NCBI RefSeq assembly: GCF_009852415.1
Contig: NZ_WOXS01000002.1
Coordinates: 186,001-250,000, forward strand
Direction: 5' to 3'
Source: Streptomyces sp. Tu 3180
Lineage (GTDB): Bacteria > Actinomycetota > Actinomycetes > Streptomycetales > Streptomycetaceae
Length of the DNA: 64,000 bases
Positions 44,854 to 54,572 of this stretch are shown here, one piece after another. The notes beneath the pieces are model-generated. The model did no database searches. It worked only from the letters and a program-made list of their open reading frames with translations, and had not been told where the DNA came from. Position numbers and translations under genes: made by a program. Positions within the stretch are counted from its first letter, which is position 1; each line of letters opens with the position of its first letter.

Positions 44854-45814
44854 CGAACTCGAACTCTTGAGGGAGTGGGACGCGGACGCGACCCCGCTCA
44901 CCGGGCCGGCCCGGGACCGGGCCCGGCACCAGCTGCTCAACGCGATGGCCCACGCGGACCAGCGCACCGGCACCGGCCCCAGTCGCCGCCATGCACTGCG
45001 CATCGCGGCGGCCGCGGTGGTCGCCACGGCGGTTACGGGGACGGCGGTGCTGCTCGGCACGGACGGCTCCGGCGAGGGCGGCGCACCGGACACGAGCACC
45101 CCGCGGGTGGAGAACGCCGCCGCGACGGTGCTGAACGGGGCGGCGGCGTGGGAGCGCGAGCAGGAGAAGGAGCCGGTGGCGCCGCGCGACGACCAGTTCA
45201 TCTACTCGAAGCGGATCATCAAGGAGACGGAGCAGAAGACCGGCAAGGTCAAGACCTACACAGATGAGATGTGGGACTCGGTGGACGTCTCCAAGCCCTC
45301 CTTGACCATGGAACTGGGCCGCGAGATGTGGGAGGAGCCCGCGGGGAAGGGCGGCGGGGTGTGGCCACCCCGGAAGTGGAGCGAGCTGAAGAAGCTGCCC
45401 CAAGACCCGGAGAAGCTCATCTCGGCCATCATCTCCCTCGGCGGGTCCGACGACCGGTCGATCAGCGATCTCGACAAGCTCAACCGGTTCGAGGCCTACT
45501 GGCTGCTCGGCGAACTCCTGAAGAACCCGGTGCTGCCCCAGGGACTGCGTCCTGCGGCGTACGAGGCGCTGGCCCTTGTGCCCGGCGTCAAGACGATCCC
45601 GGGAGTGAAGGACTCCGCCGGGCGGACCGGGGTGGGGATCGCCCATACCGAGCGCGGGTCCTACGAAGGCAAGTACCTGATCTTCGACCCGGCGTCGTAT
45701 GAATTCCTGGGCTTCCGCGACGAGCGGATCTCGGCTTCTGGGAAGAAGAAGTACATCCAGCTGTCGCACGTAGTGGACTGGGGGATCGTCGACCGGGTGA
45801 AGCAGCGCCCGTAG
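44846..45814 (+). CDS. CU044_5270-family protein (predicted membrane anti-sigma-like partner)
   Basis: 322 residues from ATG 44846, overlapping the sigma factor stop by 8 bases. Residues 1-45 are cytoplasmic and resemble the sigma-binding segment of such proteins ([20 protein letters not shown]). One transmembrane helix follows ([20 protein letters not shown]). The large extracytoplasmic domain begins near residue 85 and carries [20 protein letters not shown] and [20 protein letters not shown]. In Streptomyces these genes nearly always follow an ECF sigma gene. An anti-sigma or sensor role is inferred. Confidence 0.85.
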   Translation: MNDELELLREWDADATPLTGPARDRARHQLLNAMAHADQRTGTGPSRRHALRIAAAAVVATAVTGTAVLLGTDGSGEGGAPDTSTPRVENAAATVLNGAAAWEREQEKEPVAPRDDQFIYSKRIIKETEQKTGKVKTYTDEMWDSVDVSKPSLTMELGREMWEEPAGKGGGVWPPRKWSELKKLPQDPEKLISAIISLGGSDDRSISDLDKLNRFEAYWLLGELLKNPVLPQGLRPAAYEALALVPGVKTIPGVKDSAGRTGVGIAHTERGSYEGKYLIFDPASYEFLGFRDERISASGKKKYIQLSHVVDWGIVDRVKQRP

Positions 45815-45820
45815 GCCGCT

Positions 45821-45836
45821 GTCCCGCGGCCGGGAC
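45821..45836 (+). terminator. Short GC hairpin after the CU044_5270 gene
   Basis: GTCCCG and CGGGAC pair around CGGC six bases beyond the stop codon. Confidence 0.45.
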
Positions 45837-46234
45837 CCGCAGGGCCGCTGGCACCGGCAGATGGTCGCCGGCGGCCCTGAGGTTTGCCTCCGGGAGGTCA
45901 GTGGGGATGCCGCAGCCGAGGACCTCGCCGCCCGGCGTCGCGAGCGCCACGTCGATACGGCGGTCCGAGGTTGGAACGGCATGTCGCTGACGCTGTCAGG
46001 GACAAAGAGCCCCAGCTCAGCACGGCAAGAGAACGCGAGAGGTCCAGATAACGGCCTGCTCGTCAGTCAGGAATTCCACCGGCACGCGGTGAACGTAGCC
46101 ACGCCACGAGCCCGTTCAGCGGGCTTGCCCGAACCGCCCCACGACCGCCGATCTCTGTGCTAAAGGGCGTCTGAAAAGCCTGTCAGCGGGCAAGTCCCTA
46201 GTAGCGGGGTGGTGACGCACTTTCGGGGGCTGGG
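45837..46234. other. Gap, no confident gene
   Basis: A minus-strand stretch near 45900-45975 (VALATPGGEVLGCGIPTDLP in one frame) looks mildly protein-like but has no start, domain or partner. I do not call it. Confidence 0.3.
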
Positions 46235-46582
46235 GTGTGCGGGCTGCGTACCCGTTACTCAACGGATCTGTCCGATCAGGAGTGGGAGATCCTCTGTCCG
46301 CTGATTCCGGCGGTCAAGCCTGGTGGGCGACCGGCGAAGCACGCGCGGCGGGAGATCCTCAACGCGTTGGCGTACTGGCTGCGGGCCGGCTGTGCCTGGA
46401 GACTCCTGCCGCATGACCTACCGCCGTGGCAGACGGTCTACCACTACTGGCGGCGCTGGCAGAAGGACGGCGAGCGCGACGACGTGGTCGACCGCATCGT
46501 GGTCCGGCTGCCACTGCGGATCACTCGGAATGATCGACAGGACGTCATCGCTCATAGCCTCCCCACCTCGTCAGACCACTGA
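46235..46582 (+). pseudogene. IS5-family transposase, N-terminal fragment
   Basis: The frame begins MCGLRTRYSTDLSDQEWEIL and contains NALAYWLRAGCAWRLLPHDL and WQTVYHYWRRWQKDGE. It leaves the family sequence after DDVVDRIV. No catalytic residue remains. Confidence 0.8.
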
Positions 46583-47268
46583 CCACCGCACCGTCGAGAC
46601 GAGACGCTATCGATCGAACGTTTCGGCACTGCACCCGTTCTGGACCTGACGCACCCGACACGGAGCAGGGGGCTCTCAGAACTCGGCAACATTCCAGCAC
46701 CAGCCCAGCGTCAGTCGCTGCCGGAACCCACCGACGTCCGCTCTTGCCTCTCACCTACGCAGCCAGAGCGGTAGTGCCCCACCCCGCCCCAGGTCGGCGG
46801 GTCCGCGGCAGGCACACTCCGCCCCCAGTCCGGGCTGCCTGACCCGGGAGGCGTTCGGATGGCTGCCGGGTCGCCCGAACGCCCCCGTAGGACGAGCGCG
46901 TCAGCGACTGCGCCGGGCCGCAGCCGCTCGTCCTCGACGCGGTGGACGGCCGCACGAGTCCTCGCGGAAACGCCCCGGATCCGCCGGCACCACAAGGTGT
47001 CTGCGAGGCCGCCACCGTCCGGGCACGGACGGCCTTCGGGCGCCTGCGCGGCATCGCCCCTCCTGATCGGCGTGCCGTCACCCTGTCAGGAACGCCGTCG
47101 GGACCGGCGCAAGATGACTGGTGCGATCGTCCGGAAGCGGATCGCCGCTCCGTGCCGACGGCCGGTCGGGCACCCCGGCCCGGAGGGGAACCGGGAGTTC
47201 GTCTTCCCGTCACCGGGCAACGCCTGTCAGCACGTTGTCCTCGGCGATCCCGGGGTAGCGTCCCCGGC
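46583..47268. other. Gap of about 690 bp, no gene seen
   Basis: Long frames exist because of the very high GC content, but none has a recognisable domain or ribosome site. The frame leading into the PEP-mutase-like gene is open far upstream and is not believed to be translated. Confidence 0.4.
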
Positions 47269-48030
47269 ATGGACTCTCACACCACCGTTGAGCGCGCTCA
47301 ACGCCTCAAGCAGCTGCACGCCCAGTACAAGCCGCTCGTACTGCCGACCGTCTGGGACGTCTGGTCCGCGCGCACGGCCGTCGCCGCCGGGTTCCCCGCC
47401 CTGACGGTAGGCAGCCATCCCCTCGCCGACTCCCGGGGGGCCGACGACCACGAAGGACAGACCTTCGAGGAGGTGCTCGCCGCCGTCAGGCCGATCATCG
47501 CGGCGGTCGACGTCCCCGTGTCCGTGGACCTGGAGGCCGGGTACGGGCAGAAGCCCGCGGATCTCGTCGCCGGGCTCATCGAGGCCGGCGGCGTCGGTCT
47601 CAACATCGAGGACACCGTCCACTCGGACGGTGGCCGTGTGCGCAGCACGCAGGAGCACGCGAGCTACGTCGCCGGCCTGCGCACGGCGGCCGACGACGCG
47701 GGCGTCCCGGTCTGGGTGAACGGGCGCACCGACCTCTTCATGCACGCGCAGGACGCTTCCGGCGTCCTCGACGAGGCGATCGAACGACTGCGGGCCCTGG
47801 AGGAGGCCGGCGCCGACAGTCTCTACCCGGTGGGTATCCAGGACGACGACGACCTGCTCGCGGCGGTGACCGGCGCCGTCACCGTTCCCGTGAACTCCAC
47901 GGCCCATCCCGTCAGGCACGATCTTGAGCGCTTCCGCCGTCTCGGCGTGGGCCGGATCACCTACGGCCCGCTGCTGCAATTCGCCATGGCGGACACGATG
48001 AAGGACATGCTCAAGCCGTGGGCGCACTGA
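47269..48030 (+). CDS. Isocitrate lyase/PEP mutase superfamily enzyme
   Basis: 253 residues from ATG 47269. The (beta/alpha)8 PEPM/ICL fold is evident: LVLPTVWDVWSARTAVAAGF, TVGSHPLADSRGADDHEG, the metal-binding VSVDLEAGYG, and LNIEDTVHSDGG. The sequence VWVNGRTDLFMHAQ matches the usual NARTD active-site strand. These enzymes cleave or form C-C or P-C bonds on oxaloacetate-like substrates. The classical KKCGH motif of true isocitrate lyase is absent, as in the oxaloacetate-hydrolase/PEP-mutase-like branch. It is monocistronic. Confidence 0.9.
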   Translation: MDSHTTVERAQRLKQLHAQYKPLVLPTVWDVWSARTAVAAGFPALTVGSHPLADSRGADDHEGQTFEEVLAAVRPIIAAVDVPVSVDLEAGYGQKPADLVAGLIEAGGVGLNIEDTVHSDGGRVRSTQEHASYVAGLRTAADDAGVPVWVNGRTDLFMHAQDASGVLDEAIERLRALEEAGADSLYPVGIQDDDDLLAAVTGAVTVPVNSTAHPVRHDLERFRRLGVGRITYGPLLQFAMADTMKDMLKPWAH

Positions 48031-48681
48031 GGAGTTGACCGGGCGACGGGGCCGGCCGCCTGCGTCCGTCACCTCACGGCCGGGGTGACGCGCGCACTTG
48101 CGGGATTCGCTCGCACCGAACGGGGCTTCCCGGGCCGCCGTTGCCGGCCTCGACGGACGACAGCGGCCGCCCGGCCTTCGGTGCGGTGTGGTGTGGTTGT
48201 GCCATGGGCCCGGGTGCCGGGGATCTTGCGCCGGGACGGCAGCCGGGGCGTGTCCGGCCCGTGGTGGAGAGGCGTGCGACCGGGCCCGCGTGCGCGGCGG
48301 TCGCGCCCGGGCCGGGCGGGGCGCGAACGTGCGGTCCGGGGGCGCGTCCAGGGCGAGGTCGTGCTCACGGCCGCCGGGTGACGAGCCGTTGGGCCGGCCG
48401 GTTGCCCGCCGCCCGGAGAACGGGGAGCGTCGGCGAACCGGCCCTGTGCTCAGTGACCGGGACGCGTGCGGGCGGCGGGTCCTCGTGTGCCTCCGACGCG
48501 GGGCCGGCACCAGCGGGAGACCGGTACATGCCGACCGCGTACCACGGGTGCGCGGCGGACGGACCTGCCTAGAGGGCTCGCAGCCCCGGGACGGCGAGGC
48601 CCCCTGGGAAGGCGCCCTCGCCCCGGGCAGGGCAGGGCAGGAGACGGTGGCCCGTGAGGGGAAACGCCTGCCCGTCCCTGC
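48031..48681. other. Gap of about 650 bp, no gene seen
   Basis: Extremely GC-rich sequence with open frames in all phases and no conserved motif. It separates two convergent transcription units, so terminators are expected, but I cannot single one out. Confidence 0.4.
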
Positions 48682-49161
48682 TCACTCGACCGGGGACTGC
48701 CGGCTGCGGTCCCTGACCGCCTTCTCGATGATGCGCGCACACGTGGTGAACACTTCGACCTGATCAGGGGTCAGGTCGCGTACGGAGACCTGCTCGAGGG
48801 AGCGCCACATGCCGGCGATGGGCTCCTTCAGGGCACGGCCGGCATCGGTGAGGCGGACCACCATGACCCGCCGGTCGTGGGGAGCGGGCTCCCGGGTGAG
48901 CAGCCCTGCTTCCTGCATGCGCCGCAGGGACTTGGAGACGGTGGAGTGGTCGAGGCCGACCCGCTCCAGCAGTTCCGCCTGGGTCAGGCCATCGTGGTCG
49001 AAGAGCTGCATCAGCAGCAGTTCCTGCCCCGGGTGCAGATTCATGGCGCGCAGCATGGCGGCGGCATGGCCGCGGTGGGCGCGGGCGAGCTGGAAGATGG
49101 CGTAGCTCAACGGCCCCTCGCCCGCCGCGTCCGGCAGCTCCGGTGAGATGGTGTCTGACAT
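48682..49161 (-). CDS. MarR-family transcriptional regulator
   Basis: 159 residues from ATG 49161. The winged helix reads LMQLFDHDGLTQAELLERVG, LDHSTVSKSLRRMQEAGLLT, and wing PHDRRVMVVRLTDAGRALKE. It begins 37 bp after the truncated oxidoreductase on the same strand, so they form an operon. MarR regulators of quinone-reductase operons commonly respond to electrophiles or oxidants. No conserved sensing cysteine is seen apart from one near the C-terminus (TTCARI). Confidence 0.88.
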   Translation of the reverse strand: MSDTISPELPDAAGEGPLSYAIFQLARAHRGHAAAMLRAMNLHPGQELLLMQLFDHDGLTQAELLERVGLDHSTVSKSLRRMQEAGLLTREPAPHDRRVMVVRLTDAGRALKEPIAGMWRSLEQVSVRDLTPDQVEVFTTCARIIEKAVRDRSRQSPVE

Positions 49162-49197
49162 TGCTGCTCCCTCGTCACACGGAGAGTGGGTGACGGA

Positions 49198-49899
49198 TCA
49201 GTTGACGGTGAGGACGATCTTGCCTCGGTTGTGGCCCGCGTCGCTGGCCTGCTGGGCCCTGGCCGCTTCGGCGAGCGGGTAGGTGGCGCTGATCGTGGTG
49301 ACCAGTGTGCCGTCCGCGGCCTGCCGGGCGAGTTCGGCGAGGCGGGCGGCGGAGCGGCGCTGGGGGCCCTCGGCGAAGACGATGCCCAGTTCGGCGGCGC
49401 GGAAGTCGGCGGTGGTGACGATCCGGTCGGTGCCGCCGCGCAGGGTGACGGAGTCCTCCAGCGCGCCCTTGCCGGCGGCGTCGAAGACGGCGTCCACCCC
49501 TTCGGGGGCGACTTCACGGACCCGCTCGACCAGGTTGTCCCCGTACACCAGCGCGGTCGCGCCGAGCGAGGCGACGTACTCCTGGTTGGCCGGTCCGGCG
49601 GTGCCGATGACGCGGGCGCCGCGGGCGACGGCCAGCTGAACGGCGATGGTGCCGAGCGCGCCGGACGCGCCATGGATCAGCAGCGTCTCGCCGGAGGCGA
49701 CGCCCAGCAGGTCCAGGACCCGTTCGGCGCCGTCACCGGCCACCGGCAGGGCGACGGCGTGCTTCCAGTCCAGACCGGCCGGCCTGGGCGCGAGGACGGC
49801 CGCGGACGCCAGGGCGTACTGCGCGTAGGAGCCGGTGTCGGACCAGCCCAGCACCTCGTCCCCCACCTTCAGGTGCTCGACGCCCTCACCGTGTGGCAT
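49198..49899 (-). pseudogene. Zinc-type quinone oxidoreductase / NADP-dependent oxidoreductase, N-terminally truncated
   Basis: The 233 visible residues start near GVEHLKVGDEVLGWSDTGSY and include the NADPH-binding GETLLIHGASGALGTIAVQL, VIGTAGPANQEYVASLGA and GVDAVFDAAGKGALEDSV. Members are normally about 310 residues, so roughly 80 N-terminal residues of the GroES-like domain are gone. Sequence upstream of 49899 does not encode them in any frame. An ATG at 49899 could still allow expression of the nucleotide-binding half. It is cotranscribed with the MarR gene. Confidence 0.82.
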
Positions 49900-49965
49900 G
49901 GGCCGCGCGACATCACCGCCGAGCGGTCAAGCCTTGCAGCCGAACTGGGGTGATCACTGCGCTGG

Positions 49966-50424
49966 TCAGCCAGCAGTTCGTGCCGGGGCGGACTTGCGGG
50001 TGAGCAGGGCTCCCAGTGCGATCATCCCGAGGCCGAGCACGAGGTGGAGCCAGTTGTCGGCGGTGTTCAGGGGGACGAAGTTCGCGGCGCTGTCGTGGTC
50101 GATGATCATCCCGTACAGCCACAGGACCAGGTAGATGGCGCCGCCGGCCAGAAGGTACAGGCGCGCCTTCGCAGCGGTGCGCGCGAGTGCCACTCCGGCG
50201 ACACCGAAGGCCAGATGTACGAGATTGTGCAGGATGGACACCTGGAAGATGCCCAGCAGCTTGGCCTCGGAGTGGTGCGCGGCGAACTTCATGGTGTCGT
50301 AGTTCGTGGTGATGCCCGGGATGAAGCCGAGGACACCGACCAGGAGGAAGACCACTCCTACGACCAGGGCGGCCTGCTGGACCGGTGTGCGGGCAGTGCG
50401 GGCGGCACGTGCATGTGTGGACAT
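49966..50424 (-). CDS. DUF4383 membrane protein
   Basis: 152 residues with four predicted transmembrane helices: QAALVVGVVFLLVGVLGFIP, NLVHLAFGVAGVALARTAAK, LYLLAGGAIYLVLWLYGMII and WLHLVLGLGMIALGALLTRK. The motifs LHNLVHLAFG and DNWLHLVLGLGM are typical of DUF4383. The family is common in actinobacteria and uncharacterised. It lies in the cytoplasmic membrane and is monocistronic. Confidence 0.88.
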   Translation of the reverse strand: MSTHARAARTARTPVQQAALVVGVVFLLVGVLGFIPGITTNYDTMKFAAHHSEAKLLGIFQVSILHNLVHLAFGVAGVALARTAAKARLYLLAGGAIYLVLWLYGMIIDHDSAANFVPLNTADNWLHLVLGLGMIALGALLTRKSAPARTAG

Positions 50425-50580
50425 GACATCTCCCTGATCGGGCCTGTCGGCGAACTCGGCGGCTCAGTCCGCCATAGCCTTTTCCGAGTGCCCCCAGTCG
50501 CCACCAGACATGTCACAGCAGCACCATGCGCGCACCAGCCACGGCCTGCGGTCGCGTCCGATCCGCCTCGCAAGACGGCA

Positions 50581-51150
50581 TCAGGCCATCAGATGGGTCG
50601 CGGAGCGAGCCCGCTCCCACATGCCGGGCATCTGCTCGACGGGGCGCTGCTGCTCGCCGTGCAGGGCGTTGAGCACCACGAGGCATCCGGTCAGGGCCGG
50701 CACCGCCCACTGTGCGGTGGCCAGCTGCCGCCGTGCTTTGTCGAGGTCGATCGGGTGCTTGGCCGCCTTCTCGACGTCGGCGGGGTCGGTGGAGGAGGCG
50801 AGCTCGACCTTCTTGCCCAGGACGCGGGCGTAGGCGGTGGCGGCCAGGGCCACCGCGGTGACCACGGTCTTGGCCGTGGTGGAGGCGGCCACGCCCTGCT
50901 GGGTGGCGACACGGTGCGCGTTCACGGCGAGCAGCCCGCCACCGCCGAACAGGTGCGCACCGATCGCGGCGGCATTGACCGGCGCCCACTTCGCCCAGCC
51001 AGCCGAAGAGATCCGGTCTCCGGTCGCCTCCGTGCCACCTTCGTCCCGAGCCGCACCGTTGAGACCGATCGCCCCCATCAGCGATCCCCCGAACCACGCG
51101 GCCAGACCAAGATCGTGCAGACTGCGGATGGCGGTATTGCGTTCCGACAT
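50581..51150 (-). CDS. Hypothetical membrane protein
   Basis: 189 residues from ATG 51150 with GAAGGAG 6 bases upstream, chosen over a longer frame. Hydrophobic segments are LGLAAWFGGSLMGAIGLNGA, a central AAAIGAHLFGGGGLLAV, TAKTVVTAVALAATAYARVL and WAVPALTGCLVVLNALHGEQ, so three or four membrane helices are likely. Between helices 3 and 4 lies a charged loop (VEKAAKHPIDLDKARRQLAT). The pattern is common among Streptomyces membrane proteins of unknown role. Confidence 0.75.
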   Translation of the reverse strand: MSERNTAIRSLHDLGLAAWFGGSLMGAIGLNGAARDEGGTEATGDRISSAGWAKWAPVNAAAIGAHLFGGGGLLAVNAHRVATQQGVAASTTAKTVVTAVALAATAYARVLGKKVELASSTDPADVEKAAKHPIDLDKARRQLATAQWAVPALTGCLVVLNALHGEQQRPVEQMPGMWERARSATHLMA

Positions 51151-51501
51151 AGCGAAGCTCCTTCGCGACGGTTCGGAGGACTCGGCCGATGTAGAGGGCG
51201 ACCCCCACTCACCCTCACCGAACTCCACATACCGCGCCATCACGGCAGGCCAAATGGGTGCCAATCCGACGACGATCAGGCAATCCTGCGGGCTTCATGC
51301 GGATCGGGGCAACCATCAATCCTCCGCGCTCGACGAGGGGGAACGGTCTCCCGCATCCTCCCTGCTACCGGGTGGCCCCGAGGCCGGGCGGCGGCCGGTC
51401 GCGTCCCGGCGCCTGGCACGGTCCTCTCGTCATCCGTCCCACCGGATGACTCCCGGCCGTCACGGCTGGACGTCCTGGCCGGGGCCGGGCTGCGGGTGCC
51501 G
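51151..51501. other. Gap, no gene seen
   Basis: No credible coding frame. It should contain the promoter of the membrane protein and the 3' flank of the relaxase remnant. Confidence 0.4.
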
Positions 51502-52860
51502 CTACTCGTGCTCCTGGCGGCGCGGGTCGGCGGCCGGGGCCGGGAGCTCCCGGTCCTCAGTGGTGCGGCGACGGGCGTCGGCTGCGCGGGGACGGCGGTG
51601 AGCCGCTCCAGGCCGGGCCGGTGTGCGCATCCACGTCACCGGGTCGGTCATATGGCCCTCCAGATATTCCTGCGGCATCACGGCCTGCTGGTGGGCATGG
51701 ACGGCGGCGGCCCGTTGCGTCTGGGTGAGCGCGGCGTCCCGCCCGGGATGGTCGACATCGTGCGACGCCTCGGCGGCCCGGTCGTGGTGGTCGGTGGGCG
51801 CGGTCGTGATCGGGGTGTCGTCCCGCGCACCGGTGGTGCGGGCAGCGCGGATCGCGTTCCACGCGGTGATGCTAGCGATCTTGGCCCGCTCGTAGCGGGT
51901 GACGGCCCGCGGCGGCTTGCCGCCGGCACCGGCGATCCGCCAACAGCCGGGCCAGACGAAGCCAGCGATGTAGGTCAGCTGGTCGAAGGCCGGGCTCTCG
52001 CGGCCGGGCTGGGGAACGGTGAGCTGGCGGGAGTGGTGGGACAGGGCGCGGCCTGCGATGTAGTCGCCCAGGCCGCGCGTGAATTCCTGGCCGCGCAGAA
52101 TCTCCAGCAGGTGTCGGCGGGCTTCGGCCAGGACGTGGCGGCGGGCGAAGGTGTCGCGCACAGTGAAGACGGCCTCGGCGACGTCGCCGGCGGCGAACGC
52201 GGTGTCCCCCAGCGGGCTCACCTTGAACCGGATCGCCACACCCACTGCGCGGCAGCGCTGAAGGAGACCGTCGACCACCTGCTTGCCGAACTTCCGAAGA
52301 GCGGACGCACGCCACCATGCGAGCAGCTGCTCCAACGCGCGCGGGGTCTTCTTCTCGAGGCAGGTCTCCTGCGCCGCCCACCAGGCCAGGCTCTGGCGGG
52401 CGCGCTCGCCGGGCAGCCGCCCATGCTTGTGCGCGTACTTGTAAGTGAGGCCCTTCAAAACGTCCTCGCCCCGCTGACGCGGATCGACGACCAGTCGATG
52501 AGGTCGGAGTCGACACCGGCTGTTCCCATCACCGGACGCAGGCCCTGCGTCACCTCCCGGGGCACCGTCGCCGACCCCAGCTCCTCACACACCTCCGTCA
52601 TCACGAGGTGTAGAGCGTCCCGGCCGCCACGACGTGCCGGCAGAGGCGGTGGGCGTCCAGAGCACCCCACACCGGCTCACCATCGTCGCCCCCGCACTGC
52701 ACGCGGTTCAGGACCAGGCAGTGGTCATGCAGGAGCGAAAAGCCCTCCCGGTTGTCGAAGTGCCGGAACGCCGTGACGACCAAGGCCGGCGTCTTCACAC
52801 GCCCACGACCCGAGGACCACCGGGTCTCCACGACCGGGGTCCCGGGCGTGTGCGGATCAT
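51502..52860 (-). pseudogene. MobF-type conjugative relaxase (TrwC-like), truncated and frameshifted
   Basis: The minus strand encodes ALVVTAFRHFDNREGFSLLH then DHCLVLNRVQCGG. The HDH of that join is the metal-binding relaxase signature (HxHxxxxN). After a frame change come VPREVTQGLRPVMGTAGVDS and, after another, LPGERARQSLAWWAAQETCL, RFKVSPLGDTAFAAGDVAEA and FTRGLGDYIAGRALSHHSRQ. The catalytic N-terminal tyrosines and the helicase domain are absent. It shows that a conjugative plasmid or ICE once contributed to this region. Confidence 0.75.
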
Positions 52861-53146
52861 TGGTTCATGTCCGCGCACGCGGCGCACGGGCACGGTGCGG
52901 CTGCACCGGCGGAGCTGTGCAGGTGGGCGGGCAATCCCGCAGGCTGCACAAGACGTGCGGGTTGCACAGGCGCCGTCGGAGGGTCGGCCCTATCGCTCCG
53001 CCCGCCCGGGTGATCATTGTGCGGCATGTCCGATTGTCGGCCGGCCACGGCGCGCCAGCACCGCACCACCGGTTCCCCGAACAGCTCATAGACGCTCACC
53101 GAGGCCGACCACAGACTGGCGGCCAGGCACGAGCCGGTGTCATCGC
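52861..53146. other. Gap, possible small frame only
   Basis: A minus-strand frame from GTG 53099 (VSVYELFGEPVVRCWRAVAG) of 80 codons is open, but has no clear ribosome site or family match. It is not called as a gene. Confidence 0.3.
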
Positions 53147-53350
53147 TCAGGCCGCCGTGACGTTCTCGGCCTGCGGTCCCCTCTGTCCCTGCGTGATGTC
53201 GAAGCGGACCTTCTGGCCCTCCTGCAGCTCCCGGTAGCCGCTGCCGGCGATGGCCGAGTAGTGGACGAACACGTCAGGCCCGCCGCCGTCCTGCTCGATG
53301 AAGCCGAAGCCTTTTTCCGCGTTGAACCACTTCACCGTGCCGGTGGCCAT
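53147..53350 (-). CDS. Cold-shock domain protein (CspA family)
   Basis: 67 residues from ATG 53350 with AAGGAG upstream, the standard size. RNA-binding motifs RNP1 (KGFGFIEQ) and RNP2 (VFVHYSAI) are present, after the invariant [13 protein letters not shown] start. The protein is a single OB-fold nucleic-acid chaperone that melts RNA structure. A long upstream region typical of cold-inducible csp genes is not evident. It is monocistronic. Confidence 0.95.
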   Translation of the reverse strand: MATGTVKWFNAEKGFGFIEQDGGGPDVFVHYSAIAGSGYRELQEGQKVRFDITQGQRGPQAENVTAA

Positions 53351-53411
53351 GTCGGTCTCCTTCGTCAACGATCGGGCGGCGCAACACCGTGCCACGCGGC
53401 CGCAAGCTGGA

Positions 53412-53735
53412 TCATCGCGGACCAACCGGGCGCTGGGAAGGAGAAACGCCCGGAGTTACACCTGGCGATAGCAGACCGGCCCCAGTACAGCCCTGAACGA
53501 GGTGGGTTGCGCGTGGTCGAGCGGCCCGTGTGGCGTCGAGGGTCAGCAGCGTGTCGGTCTCGATCAGGCGCAGCATGCTCGCGGGCTGGTGCTGAAGGCC
53601 GGTGACCAGAAGTCGGCCGTCCTCGACCAGAAGGCAGCGCAGCCCGATCAGAAGGTTCAGGTCGGCGGACACGGCTGCGGGCTCACCACACAGCTGGTCC
53701 GTGAACACGGCAGCGTCCCGCGCAGCTGGCAGCAC
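53412..53735 (-). pseudogene. Probable STAS-domain remnant
   Basis: The segment DLNLLIGLRCLLVEDGRLLV with TGLQHQPASMLRLIETDTLL fits the second half of a STAS domain (strand, helix, GRLLVTG, then MLRLxxxDTLL). The phosphorylatable DSSG motif and first half are absent. It lies 0.6 kb from the decayed anti-sigma/membrane-protein copy, as STAS and kinase genes adjoin at 36235-37262. Confidence 0.4.
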
Positions 53736-54358
53736 GCCGTCAACGAAGCACTCACACCATCCGTGAGCAGGAAGGCGACGGGTTCCCAGACGGAGCGGAG
53801 GTTCAAAAGCTGGTCCTGCCGGATCCTCGTGCCTCCGGTACTCGTGGGGAGACCACTGGCACCCGCTGCTTCAGGGTGCTCTTGTACGTGTCCGACCGCT
53901 TTCCTGGGTTCGCGGCCGCTGGGCGCCGGGCGGTGGGGCGCGGGGCGGGCAGGCGACAGGGGGGGGATGCATGCCCGCCCCGCGCGCGACGGCCCGCGCG
54001 GGGGATGCGGGCGTCGCGGAGCCGCGGGTGCGGCCCATCCGGTTGCAGGGCACCGGACGACGCAAGTGTCGCACCCGTCGCCGGCGATTCTGCCCTCGCC
54101 CCGCCCGGGATTGCTGCATGCGGGACCGGCATGGACGGGGCCACGAGCGGTTGCCCCGACAGGGCCTGTGGGCGGCATCCCGGTCAGGCGCCGGCCGGCT
54201 GGAGCTGGGTCATCCACGGCCAGAAGACGGCCTGCCGTGGCGGGCGGGGCCGACCCTCGGCGACAATCCGGACACGACCCCGGTGCGCTGACCGATCACG
54301 GTCGGGGCCGGGGGCCACCCGGCCGGGCCCATGGCTGCCGTCATGGCCGCGCTTGTGG
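53736..54358. other. Gap of about 620 bp, no gene seen
   Basis: Very GC-rich with open frames in all phases. A run of nine G occurs at about 53959. No domain or start can be supported. Confidence 0.4.
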
Positions 54359-54562
54359 TCAGGCCGCGTCGAGCCGCCGGTGCCGCCGGTGGTTCGTGCG
54401 GCGCGAGCCTGCCTCCTGCCTGCCGCCGGGGATCAGGTGCGGGTGCCTGCGGCGGGCGTGGCGGGGTGGCTGGGCGGTGCGGGCGAGCCATTCCTCGATG
54501 CGGCTCATGGTGTACAGCAGTACGGCCATGACCGGCGAGAGCCGGCACGCGACCAGGATCAC
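54359..54562 (-). CDS. Small single-pass membrane protein (copy 2)
   Basis: 67 residues from GTG 54562 with GGGGGATGG upstream. A hydrophobic start (ILVACRLSPVMAVLLYTM) is followed by SRIEEWLARTAQPPRHARRR, identical to the protein at 35955-36164 over that 20-residue block, and a basic tail. The gene follows a truncated RsbW-like gene by 10 bp. Retention of the membrane protein while the kinase has decayed suggests it may act alone or be drifting. Confidence 0.6.
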   Translation of the reverse strand: MILVACRLSPVMAVLLYTMSRIEEWLARTAQPPRHARRRHPHLIPGGRQEAGSRRTNHRRHRRLDAA

Positions 54563-54572
54563 CCATCCCCCT

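Noticed and set aside
45857..45982. Protein-like minus-strand frame beyond the CU044_5270 gene
   Set aside because: No domain, weak start and no partner; open frames occur in all phases at this GC content.
46942..47268. N-terminal extension of the PEP-mutase-like enzyme
   Set aside because: Low-complexity Arg/Pro-rich translation typical of GC shadow; the family start aligns with ATG 47269.
52857..53099. 80-codon gene between the relaxase remnant and the cold-shock gene
   Set aside because: No ribosome site or recognisable family, and an overlapping frame of equal length exists.
53941..54330. Coding region around the G9 run
   Set aside because: All six frames are open for long stretches without any conserved motif, so there is no basis for a gene call.
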